Made by a program: the position numbers and the translations under genes. A model generated the notes under the pieces. The model was given only the letters and a program-made list of their open reading frames with translations, searched no databases and was not told the origin of the DNA. This document shows, piece after piece, positions 10,861 to 21,525 of a stretch of 64,000 nucleotides of DNA. Where the stretch lies: the NCBI GenBank assembly GCA_947034895.1, contig OX344763.1, forward strand, positions 21,421,001-21,485,000. Direction: 5' to 3'. The stretch is from Rhytidiadelphus loreus (Eukaryota > Streptophyta > Bryopsida > Hypnales > Hylocomiaceae). Numbering within the stretch: position 1 is the stretch's first letter; every line of letters begins with the position of its first letter.

Positions 10861-12541
10861 GTCACGGTTATAGGGTACATCAACCTGAAAATAACGTGGT
10901 GACCTGCTTGTCTTTCCAAGGTAAAACAATTATGGTTGGAGCAAGACATATGGCGGTGGAATAGGTATCATGTTTGAGATGATGAAGGGCCTTTTGTAGT
11001 TATATTAGACTTTGGAGAAGCTCAATTTTATTTTCCTTGGATGGATGAGTTTTAGTCCTTTGGAAGTCCATTTTTTGACGTAATATGGTGTCTTTTTTGT
11101 GTATTTGACATAGAAGGTGCATGAACAAAGGTATACAATATTGACAAAAGTTTGTGTTCATATTGAACTAAATCTAATGACACACAACACTTCCAATTTG
11201 GATCACTATTACACCTCTTACATGTGCCCAAAGCTATAAAATGGTCACATATTCTATGGTGTTGTATTTGGGCATGAGAAGGTTTAGATATTGAAAGTTG
11301 CTATTTGCTGAATTATCAAATCAATAGTGTATGTCTTACCATATTTTAGTGCATGATTCTCTTTCTAAAAGTTAAATACATATGATATTGATTGTATGTA
11401 CATTTCCCCTTGTTTGTAGAGCCACAATCTTTGAAAAGGGGAAGTCTTCTACAATTGTTTGACTTCCAATGAGTGCTTGTGCTATTTCTTAAACCAATGA
11501 TTCACACAAAAATGAAAAGGGATGATTTTCAAGGTCACATGTTCTTCCTTTAAGGGTTAAATGATGAAATTGACTTGTAAACATGTGGCTCTAAAGCTTC
11601 AGAAATGCCAAATCAGCCAAGTAAAGAAGTTGTTATTCATCCATTGTAGACGAGAAGACAAAGAAAATGGCAAAAATCCTAAACCTCAAAGTGTGATAAA
11701 TTAGCAAAATTGATATTTAAATATAAAATAAATTTTTATAAATCCTAAGAAATATGGAATTTGATAACTATCAAAACATCCATCTTTCAATAAAAAAAAT
11801 TCAATTTCATTGACTTCATGCTCTAAAAGTTATAGCAAAAAACAAATCCGTCACACTCATGTGATGCCACAATTGACCACAAATTCTTGCAATGACCCTC
11901 TACTTTACAAATTTTATGACATAAATATATTGCTTCAAAAGCTAGTTGGAAGATAAAGATTATAGAGAAGTTGGCAAATCATGTTTATCTAACGACATTG
12001 CACTCTAAATCTTAGAGTACAATGTACTTTGGTAACCATTACTTGCCAACTCTTCTATAATTTTTGGCGCTACCAAGATAGAGCCCCAAAATAATACAAT
12101 AATAATACAATTTAGTGTTATGGCAACAATTACTATTCATGTTAGATATTTTTTAGTGCATGGTGAAAAACCAATTAATTAAAATCTTATCAAATTATTA
12201 TAATTTTTAATATATTTTTTAGTTTATCATCTTTTTAAATACATTTAAAGCATCAAATTTTTTATTTAGAAAAAAAAATTTACTATTTTTTTTATTGAAG
12301 ATTTTTTATTGAAGTGTGTCTACTAAAAATCTTGAATTTATTATATAACAAGTTCTTGGAAATGAGCCTCAAATACACTAGATCTTGGGGAAGAAAGGAC
12401 ATTGAAAATTCATTTTAAACATTGTAGAGTATATTTTAACAAGTCATAAATCAATAATAGTTATGTATATTTTATGTCCTTTAACCTCATGTTTTTTTTA
12501 ATACCTTAAGATGGAGTATTCTAACATTAGCATCCGAATGA
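10861..12541. other. AT-rich intergenic stretch with one family C copy
   Basis: A minus-strand family C copy lies at about 11400-11565, ending in CCTTTAAGGGTTAAATG. The rest shows no gene and no element boundaries. Confidence 0.4.
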
Positions 12542-12810
12542 CATTAGATGAGATCCGAGGGGGCTGGGGGGCCGTTTCAGGCCTGTTCCCCCTAGTCTCA
12601 TTGAACGCCGGTGTCAGATTTATTTATTTTAAAAATTAAAATTAAAATTAAATTTACTTTATATGAAAAACAAAGTAAAATTTATTTATTTTAAAAGAAA
12701 AATGATTTGGCAGTCTTTCGGCCAAGTCAGCACAACTTGGGAACAATGGGTTTCGGCAGGTTTCCAAATGGGACTCACAGCCCTCCAGAGTAACAAAAAA
12801 ACATATAATG
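12542..12810. mobile_element. Inverted-repeat element, family D (copy 1)
   Basis: It begins CATTAGATGAGATCC and ends with a decayed ATATAATG. The interior GGGGGGCCGTTTCAGGCC and TTGGCAGTC...GGCCAAGTCAGC strings match the copies at 43580-43881 and 14137-14397. There is no coding potential and no target duplication. Confidence 0.6.
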
Positions 12811-12954
12811 ACTAAGTGCCAAGGTGGAATCATTCCTACGAGTAGCCTCATACGTGGTGGTATTGTTCATTTTTTCCCACATATTACACAATGCCCGGAC
12901 AAAAAGATTTGCCACCTCCATTTGTCTCCCATACAAATGCTCCATTTTCAACTA

Positions 12955-13400
12955 CAATATTATTGACAATCTCAATCATGCATACCAAATTTCAATTTAT
13001 TAAAAATAGAATCAATTTTTTGTGATTTCTAAAATCAAATTTCATGATATTACATGATAATTGATTGAAAGTTGTTAATGATGAATTTTAAAAATTCATT
13101 AGTGCACACACGATGGAAACATCCATCAACATGTCTTTCTATTTGGGAAAGCACATCATTCTTTCTAGATAAAATTGCTAAGAAGTTTTCAAAAGTCATA
13201 TTTATTTATAGAAAATTCAATGCAAAGATGTCACATGCCCAAATTTTAGAGGTAAATATTTATGTATGGGTGGGAGCAACCATACTCTTGGTCACAACTT
13301 ATAATTTGTCAATCCACTCACATTTTCATGAACTAAACTTCACATTCTATTGCGTTCTTTCTTGTAGAAGATAATATAGCTACCTTGTTGAACAAAAAGA
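12955..13400. repeat. Family E repeat, half copy
   Basis: From CAATCATGCATACCAAATTT onward it follows the left arm of the palindromic element at 16490-17140, including GATGAATTTT and GAAACATCCA. No gene is recognised; the 100-codon open frame here is a by-product of the repeat. Confidence 0.5.
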
Positions 13401-13728
13401 AAAATATAGAAAAAACAGTGATTTCAAAACTCATCCTTTTGGACCCTTCTTGCTCTTCCTTGATGAATTAGAGCATTAATTTGCCTTAGAAGACTATAAG
13501 GCTACCAAGTGGCTTTTGCAACAGTATTTTTTATACCTTTATCCTTTATGGGTTAAGGAGAGTATTGCAAGCTTGACAACTTTTAAATATAGTACAAGAG
13601 TAGTAAAATGTACACTAGGAAATTCATAAATTATGCAATTATTTGTCACCACCCATGACTCCCCAAATTATGAAAACAAAATCCATAGTCACTAGGCAAG
13701 AGCCTCCCATCTACACACAAGATGTTGA

Positions 13729-14551
13729 CTCGGGGGGGTCATTTAGAGTGTCCATTAGAAACCATGTGCGAACAAAACTTTGGACCCCCTATATACTTTT
13801 TGAATTTTAAATAAAACAAAATTAAAAAAATATGAATAGATTTCCTACTTTGAAAGTTTATGTTTTGAATTATTGATATTTTATTTGTTAATAATAATTA
13901 GTTACAAATTTTTGAAGTAAAAAGATACACTGTAGAACTGAAAAATAATTTTCACACCCCTATATTATATAAGAAAAAATTGTCTAAAAAATAAACAAAA
14001 AATTCCTAAAAATAACTCATTATTGAAAGCTCATTTTGAGTTGAATATTGACTTAATGGTCATCTAAATGTGTCTTCTATAATTATTTGAGTTGAAAAAC
14101 ATGCCATTTTAGTTTATTTTCAACCTCTTCTAGAAACATTAGGGGAGATTGTTTCAGGGCTATTCTCATTGCTGGGAACCAATCCTGTACAGTCAAAATA
14201 TAATAATAATAAATAAAAATTAAAAAATTAAAAAATTAAAAAAAATAATTTTTTTAAAATATAAAATATATTATTAAAAAATAATATCTTACGTGGATGT
14301 CTCTTGGCCACGTCAGATCAGCGTTCTCACAACGTTCCCGCAGTTCCCACAGTCCGAGAACTCATAGTCTCTTAAAATGCAGGAATCTCCCCTAATGTCA
14401 TTTCATATTTTATTTGAATTGGAAATTTTGGCAATAGAAAGCTATAGTCATTATTAAACAATATTCAAAATTTTAGGTTGAAATTATAGTTTATTAGAAA
14501 CCACTTGTTCGCACGTGGTTTGTTATAGTAGAACTAAGTGCACCCCCCAAG
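13729..14551. mobile_element. hAT-like element, family A (copy 2), with nested element
   Basis: This is the same family as 5325-5909, inverted. The right end reads CTAAGTGCACCCCCCAAG and the left end CTCGGGGGGGTCATTTAG. ATGTTGA (with partial extension) occurs directly outside both ends, at 13722-13728 and 14552-14558, consistent with a 7-8 bp target duplication. A 261-bp family D element is inserted at 14137-14397. Confidence 0.75.
14137..14397. mobile_element. Inverted-repeat element, family D (copy 2), no target duplication
   Basis: The element has inverted ends CATTAGGGGAGATT and AATCTCCCCTAATG and is inserted in family A copy 2. The two other family A copies show the uninterrupted site TCTAGAAATCATTTC. 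The flanks here read TCTAGAAA and TCATTTC, so nothing was duplicated on insertion. The interior is AT-rich, with no coding potential. Confidence 0.85.
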
Positions 14552-15189
14552 ATGTTGACTTTCTAAATAAAATGTTTTCTTCATAATTAGAGGTGAGATC
14601 ACATTGCATTATGCTAATCAAGGAACTATACACTGAGTTGTTCTAATAGTGCATGTGAAGCTAACTTAACAAAGTCATAGTATTTTGAATTAGTGCAGGA
14701 TGAAATATGTTTTTAGTGTACTACTTTCCACAAAAACAAGAATGATGAAGCTGTGAGGCTTTGTTCCAAGAGTTATTCTAATACGTGTAGTAATAAAATA
14801 CAAAATTTATTTAGTGAATAGAAGTGCAATTAAAATACTAATGAAACCATAACAATTATATTGAAATTATATATGCAATTAATTGATGAAAAACTCATTC
14901 AATTGCCTATTGAAAGACAATTCTCTTCCCCAATATATTTTGTTATAATTAACACATTAATTTGAATAGTTTTAGATGAATGTGATCAAATTAGTACAAA
15001 CTTTTGAACGAAATTCAAGAGAAAGTTTGATAAATGTAGATGAAATTGATGAAAGGTAGATGAATGTAGGGTGAAAAGAATCTTCATTATTGAAACTAAA
15101 AAAATGGTGGAATCACATTGTATTAAAGTTATTGTTGAGAGCTTTTTTATTTGTATTTACCACTTGAAGGTGGAAAGCCCATCCTTGAG
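14552..15189. other. AT-rich spacer
   Basis: No gene or bounded repeat is recognised. Confidence 0.4.
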
Positions 15190-15590
15190 TAACCAACGAT
15201 GCTAACATGTGAGCCTAGAAATGCAAGCCTATGAGCCTTGAGCCTAGGTGTAAGTAGGTACTCTACAACTATTGAAGGTGTTTATAACATACATACTTAT
15301 AATGTAAGTATTCTATACCATAGAAGGTGCTTATAACATAATCACCTATAATATATATATTCTATAACCATGGAAGGTGTCTATAACACAAGTACTTATA
15401 ATATAAACATCCTATAACCATGGAAGGTGTTTATAACATAGGTACCTACAACATAGACACCTATAATATAGGCACTTATAATATGAATATCCTATAACTT
15501 AATATGGAAGGTGTTTGTAATATAGGTACCTATAATGTAGGAGCCTAGGCTCTTAGACTCAAGTTCCTAAGCTCACATGCTAACAACCGT
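15190..15590. repeat. Inverted-ended repeat enclosing a 50-bp minisatellite
   Basis: The string GAAGGTGT or a close variant recurs at about 15274, 15323, 15373, 15423 and 15507, mostly 49-50 bp apart, within TATAA-rich units. The array (about 15263-15540) is flanked by inverted sequences: GCTAACATGTGAGCC on the left, and AAGCTCACATGCTAAC on the right. It is therefore probably the expanded interior of an inverted-repeat element. Non-coding. Confidence 0.65.
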
Positions 15591-16489
15591 GCTTGAGCAA
15601 TTATAGAATTTTCTAAAAAAGATGTTAAATCCACGATTCACAAAAGAGGCCTTTCAAGTCTATTTGGCAATTTCTACCTCCTTGTTCTTGATGTAAATTT
15701 TAAACCCTAAAATGATCTTGTTTGAATTTGAGTCCAATTAACAAAATAAAGTTTATTAAGTCTAGTTTCAACTCTAAGTGAAAATTTGGGAAATTTAGGG
15801 CCTACAACTACGAACTACTAAGTGTTTAATAATAAAATGATACAAAGATTTGGTTTACATCATGATGTTTTAAACTACAATATGTTTCCATAGTGAAATT
15901 CTTAGATTTTAAAGCTTATTTGTATTTTATATGATTTTTTTTTTAAATATTGATAAATTTGTGACAATTTCAAATGTTCACAAAAAACATGAAATTTTGA
16001 CAACTTGTAGAAGATGTGTGACTTCATCTCTAACAAGAAAAATTCCATTAATTTTCAATGGTAAAATGAAGCATATAAAGCGGAGGATCTTGAAGTTTCG
16101 CCACATGGTTATAAGCTCTAGCCAAATAATACAAATAGTGCATAGTAAAAAAAGAATAGTATTTTGAAAGCTTAACTTTTAAAGGAGGTACACATGACAA
16201 TGTTTAACCGAACATTAAAAAAAAAGGGACCTACACAACAAATAAGCAATGTCAACGTAGTAAATATATTGAAGACTACGTTATAACTTATAAGGAGAAT
16301 AAGCAACATTGCTCAAAGTAATGAATTAAGTTTGAATTTCTATTTCTTCTCCAATGAAGTGAATTAGTACCTATTGTACAGTGGAATTCAATACTCTTAT
16401 AAATTGCCTATTGTGCCATTCAATTTTTTTTGCATAGTATACAAAAGAATTGGAATCTTTTGTCTTGCACAATTAAAATTCAATTATTA
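15591..16489. other. AT-rich spacer
   Basis: No gene is recognised. A 78-codon open frame at 15931-16167 lacks any recognisable domain and lies in AT-rich DNA; I regard it as chance. Confidence 0.35.
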
Positions 16490-17140
16490 TGCAATCACAA
16501 TCAAGCATACCAAATTTCAGTTCGAGAAAGCAAAATTCTATTTTTGGTGAATTTTAAAGTCAATTTTTATGGTTTCACATAATATTTTATTAAAAACAAT
16601 TGGTGATGAATTTTTTAATTTGATTGCATAGATATGTAGGAAACATCCACATGCACATCTTTCCATCAACAAGCATCTCCAAAAAGGTTCACAATTCCCT
16701 CTAGGAAGAGTTCAATGCGAGGTGTCATATGACCAAACTTTGTGAAATAGATATCTTTATATTTTAATTGCATTTTTCTATTTGACCCATACACTATAAC
16801 TAATTTTGTACATTTGAACATGATGGTACAGTTACCTTGCCAAAATCTAATTACAAAAAAGATATATCTATTTTTCAAAATTAAGACATTGTCACCCAAT
16901 ATTGAAATCTCTTTAGAGGGAATTGTGAAACATTTTTGGAGATGCTTGTTGAATGAAAGATGTGCAAATGGATGTTTTCTACACATCTTTGCAATTAAAT
17001 TAAAAAAAATTCATTATCAATTTTCAATTTTTCAATTGAATTATCATGTAAACCCATGAAAATTAAATGAGAGAATTCACCAAAAATGGAGGGTTTTTTT
17101 TAAACTGAAATTTAATAGAGTTATTTGATTGTGATTGCTT
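16490..17140. mobile_element. Large palindromic element, family E
   Basis: The two arms (about 16490-16735 and 16890-17140) are imperfect inverted copies. Shared strings include GCAATCACAATCAA, CAACAAGCATCTCCAAAAA and TTCACAATTCCCTCTA. The centre is about 150 bp. Open frames on both strands are by-products of the palindrome. No transposase. A half copy lies at 12955-13400. Confidence 0.75.
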
Positions 17141-17226
17141 AAGAAACAAATGTTAATAATACAAGATGAAAAATGTCAATACTATTCTAAGTCATGCAAA
17201 ATTCTTTGAATGGCACAATAGATAGT

Positions 17227-17575
17227 TTGCAAGAGTTTATCATTATCCAAGTGAGGGCTACTATTCAAAATTAAGAGGGCTAAACCCTAAGTATTTGCAC
17301 CACATGATGCCCAAAACGTACGTAGTTTGAGGGAAAAGAAAGAGAACCAATTTTGAAAAGCAAGAGGATAACAAGAAATTTGTTGTACGTAACATTGTTG
17401 AAGCAGTTTGCGATCCAAGCCACTCAAGATTTGATTTCCCAGCTAATAAACAAGGACAAATATTTGCTACTCTCTTTCAATCTCTTTGAATTATTTCCTT
17501 CAAAGAGAATTCCGAAATATTGAAAACAAGGAGGTATTGTACTTGTGACTTCCAATCTTGCATGCCCTAAACTGA
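17227..17575. repeat. Dispersed repeat H, copy 2 (uninterrupted)
   Basis: It matches 8470-8750 plus 9230-9330, showing the arrangement without the 478-bp insertion. Non-coding. Confidence 0.7.
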
Positions 17576-17684
17576 AAATATCACAACGACGAACTTCGGA
17601 GCTAAGTGATGAAGATATCATGATGAATAGCTATAATGGGGATAAAATATTGAAGTAACATCTTGAAAAACTCACCAGCCAGTA

Positions 17685-18227
17685 AGGTAAACCAGCCTAT
17701 GACAAGCAGAATGATTGGTTTGCCATGATTTCGTTTTTGAAAAAAATTAATTTTTTTACCAGTAAAAGATAAGCATGTGGATTGCAGAGAGCAATTGAAA
17801 TTTTATTTTTTGGACAAAAAATGAATTTTTTATGAATTTTTGAAGCGTGCAGCCCAATTGGCCTAAAACAGCCTGTAGACTACCCCAAGATCCCCATAGC
17901 ATGTATCCATAATGGCCATCTGACCACCTATGACAGTCTCAAAATTCCCTAACATGGTCACAGTTTTCCCTAACATGGCCATAACATAAAGGAATGTAAA
18001 ACTTAGTTCTTGTAATGATTTTACACTAGAAAAGTAGGTGGTCTTAAAACAGTCACTAATAACTCTATCTCCATCACCCAAGGCATTGATTTCGGCCACT
18101 AACCAACCTAATAAACTCTTCATCTCATTTATTAATAAAAATTTGTCATAGATTGATGTAAGACTGTCATGAGCGGTTTTCTAGATGTCTGCATTAGGCG
18201 ATTTGCCTGTCATAGGCTAGTTTACCT
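17685..18227. mobile_element. Stowaway/Harbinger-like element, family F (copy 1)
   Basis: Inverted ends read AGGTAAACCAGCCTATGACA and, on the other strand, AGGTAAACTAGCCTATGACA. TA flanks both ends. The interior is shared with 61480-61840 (GTATCCATAATGGCC-type strings and CTAGACTAC-type strings). There is no transposase frame. Confidence 0.7.
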
Positions 18228-18590
18228 TATTACCAGGTCAAGATTGAATTAAAATGCAGTTGATTCAAATTCATGCGAACACAACTACAATAAAACTAGC
18301 ATTCCAAACTACTATAGCTACAATTTCTGGCAACAACAAGATCATGCTCTTTTCTACATCATCTTGTCACCAAACAAAAAAACCTAAGTATGTGGGTAAC
18401 TGCACTCACAATGGATCAAAGGAATGTTAGCAACCCAAGTTAGCAACCCAAACATACAATTCTCAAGATAATGAAGATTTCTTCAAATATTCTAACCTAA
18501 GTAGTATCCAATCAAAAAAACACAATGTAACATGCCTTGATTTTAGAGACTCCTAACTCATATGGAGACCTCATAGGGAGACTAGGGAGA

Positions 18591-18720
18591 TTGGTAGGGC
18601 ATCACTCCCAGGGTATTATATTTCAACATGCATCTTTACCCTTGTAAAATTTCTTAAAATAAATTTTTTTGGAATAAAGATGCATGTTGAAATACAATAC
18701 CCCAAGGGTGATGCCCTATT
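18591..18720. repeat. Long-armed palindrome (hairpin)
   Basis: Arms of about 46 bp (18591-18638 and 18674-18720) share TAGGGCATCAC, TTTCAACATGCATCTTTA and their complements. The loop is about 35 bp. This is a typical small foldback element; a small-RNA hairpin is an alternative. Confidence 0.7.
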
Positions 18721-19197
18721 GGTCTTCTTGTATATATTGTTGGTAGTTGTCCTACAACACCCCAGAAGCTCTCAAGTTTGGGTGTCTAACATTCTAGTTC
18801 CACAGCCATTGTGTTCCGGAATCTTGTTGTGGAAACAAACTTGATATTATTTTGGCCACAAGCTTGAATGTATGCTAGAAAGACCTATTTGGTTGATAGG
18901 ATCACACAATTACATTCCAAACGACTTCAAAGACAAAGTACATGAATTTTACAATCACTCACAATCCTTAGCAAGCCAGATAATGTTTGACGTTGTACAA
19001 CGTTGCTATCCAAAGTTTGTTGGTCTTAACAAACCACTTATCTCATTTAGGTTAGCCAAACTATGTGTCGATGAAAAAATCTTTATCAATTTGTCATGAA
19101 TGAATGATCTTTCACAATCTTTGTATCGAGAGGGTCAGCTGGCATCCCAAGTCACAAAACATCCATTCAATTCTTATTGCAATGAATTGGGTGACTA
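18721..19197. other. Spacer without gene
   Basis: No supported gene. A 75-codon frame at 18872-19099 has no recognisable domain. Confidence 0.35.
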
Positions 19198-19608
19198 AGG
19201 TAGTGTGCTCATAAACCGCCCCTCTTCTTCAGATCATCTTGTAGGCAGTTGTAGAATGGATGCAAGGTGATCTTTGAATGGACCTCTTTACTCTGTCAAT
19301 GAATTTTAGAAGAATTGTTTTTATTTATTGTAAGAGCCAATCATTGGCTGAGATTTTTGCACATTTCTTTATAAGTCACAAGGGGACGGATTTTGGGACA
19401 CCTATGGTCACAAATAGGTGCCTATGACTTGGATCTTTGAAAATTTATAAGTAATTCAAAAATGCTTGGAAAAATATGAAACTACTTGTGTTGGGTTCCG
19501 CATCTAATTTTCTTTCTCTGAAAAATGATCTAAAAATCATTTTGTCCCTAGAAACCTGTGAAAAAGGCGAATCAGCCCTTAAAGTGACGGTTTATGAGCA
19601 CACTACCT
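19198..19608. mobile_element. Small inverted-repeat element with TA target site
   Basis: It has perfect 21-bp inverted ends beginning AGGTAGTGTGCTCATAAACC. TA lies outside both ends (19196-19197 and 19609-19610). The 411-bp size, TA site and lack of coding sequence fit a Stowaway-like MITE; a Harbinger relative with a TAA/TTA site is the alternative. Confidence 0.8.
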
Positions 19609-19969
19609 TAGAATGATTGCTGCTTAATTCTTCTGCAGCTCATTTGAAACGGATTTCAATGCCACAGGTCAAAAACCAGTGACGCAGAGTGACGCCCTGC
19701 GACGGGGTCATTCCACTGTCACACGGCACGATAACTGAACGAGAAAATCTCAAGTGACGCTTAACGTCCTTGGGACAACATTTTATGTCACTAAGAATTT
19801 TCTAGGTGACGCTAACGTCCGTCCCCCCAATTTCTAGGACAAACCAGTGAGGTTGCAGACTAATGATAAGTTACTAATAAAATTGCAGACAATGCACAGC
19901 CACTCATGATGGTTGCGTGTCGCACTTGCTCTACAGTACTCCGGATATTCGCTGTGCTGTTTTATAATA
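19609..19969. other. Flank upstream of the TNL gene
   Basis: Positions 19706-19800 share strings such as GGTCATTCCACT and GAGAAAATCTCAA with 9300-9360. No gene. This is probably the promoter-distal region of the TNL gene. Confidence 0.4.
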
Positions 19970-21525
19970 GTTTCCGTGTCGAAGCTTTTCCCCGACTTGT
20001 GTGTGAGAGGGTTTGGTGAAGAAGGCGGCCTGTTGTCTTAATTAGGTGCAGGTGGCCAACTGAGTGTGGCTTGAGCAGAGTGTTTCTCGAACATCACGGG
20101 CTGTCGGTGACGTGGGAGGCAAACTTGTGTGTGCACATTCCACACCGCTGATTGATTTCATCCTGATCGGAGGAAGCCATTTCAAGGTACGAAAATCACG
20201 AGCTTGGTCCTCCTGACACAAGAGCAATGGCTCGAGAATTTTGGAATAGCGTTCGTAGTACATGCAGCGCCTGGGATAATTGTGTTTTGAATTTCTTGCT
20301 GCCGCCGAGCTAGTTTTAGAGCTTCATTCTTTGCTTCTGCGTGTTGCAATTGTTTCTTCTCTTCGATTTCCGTTCTTTGGGAGTTGGATCAGATCATGTT
20401 TCGTGTAGCGTATGAGAGTTGTCAAACAGTAGTAAGGAACCATCAAGCAGTTAGAAATTGAGTCGGTGCTGGTGTGGCCAGAAACCCTCTTTAGGGTAGC
20501 ATGATTGCAAGAGTGCAAACAATGAATTCCATGGCGAGAGACGGTTGGAAAGGGTTCCATATTACAGCTTGTGGAATCTCTCTTTTATTAGTAGAACTTA
20601 GTTGTTAGAAGGAGAAGGGCAACGTTTAATTGTAGGTGGAGATTGCCTATTCTCTGCTGCCTACGGTTCTCCTACTTGGGTCAAGCGGATTGAGTCGTGT
20701 CTAGAAAGGAAAAGAAATGACAGGGAGAGTGATTGGTATGCCTATCGTTGGTCTCAATTTTGGTCTTGGGTGTGGTTGCTAACATAATTCGAAACCAAAT
20801 CCCCTACTATACCCAGGAAATAGAGATTTTCTTTTGAATCTGATGCTTCGTGATGATCACTCGTCTCAGCCCGTAGTGTGCTTGGTGGCTTGATTCGAAG
20901 GTTTTGGGTGGTGGATTTTGCAGGCCGTGTTTCAATTTATCTTTGTCGTTGTCGCAGAGGCATCGAAACATGATAAGGTGAAGGTTTTGCAGGTCAGACT
21001 TTCCTGTTTTTCTTGACTGAATTCTGTCGATTGTTTCTTGTCGCAAGTTCACAATGGATCGTAATCTACAAGCGTGTGTATGGAGTGCAGATTACTTCTT
21101 AGTGAGTTTTTAATTGGACTCTGGCATTCGCTCTGGAAGTATGTAGTAGAGTCTGTGCCAACAGTCAGAAGTGCCCTGTGTGGATCAGGTGTCTTCAATT
21201 TTGTTGTGCTTGCTGTTGCAACCTTCTTGTTCAGTAGCACCCTCAACCATTTTAAAACATTGGGAATCACCCTTTTTTTTGTAATTATGATGTAGGACTT
21301 GCGTCAGACGGGCGTTGGCACCCTCAGCAAGTGGTGGTCTAGTTTGTGGGTTGTGTTATGTGGTTTCAAGGTTTAGTCTAATCTACTAGAACCATTGATT
21401 AAGGTCGAAGAGTTCAAGTTCGGGTCTTTCCCAAAGCCCTTGTGAGCATCACTCTTCACCGACCGTCTTCGCTGATTGCATGCCGGACTTGCACGGTCGA
21501 GTGAAGATGCCTGTGTGTTGATATC
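19970..21525 (+). promoter_or_regulatory. TNL promoter edge, 5' leader exon and leader intron
   Basis: A TTTATAATAG string at about 19961-19970 could be the TATA box. The block 19971-20186 ends in a donor (TTTCAAG|GTAC) and is conserved in the inverted relic (42951-43170), including that donor. The next conserved block starts after an acceptor (ATGATGTAG|GACTTG) at 21296 and runs to the start codon. I infer a non-coding leader exon (to 20186), a leader intron 20187-21295, and a second exon that begins at 21296 and carries the ATG. The relic has a much shorter intron (about 210 bp), so roughly 900 bp were gained here or lost there. Confidence 0.5.

Noticed and set aside
15240..15560. A CRISPR-like array
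   Set aside because: Units are diverged and contiguous without unique spacers; it is a minisatellite in a plant-type genome.
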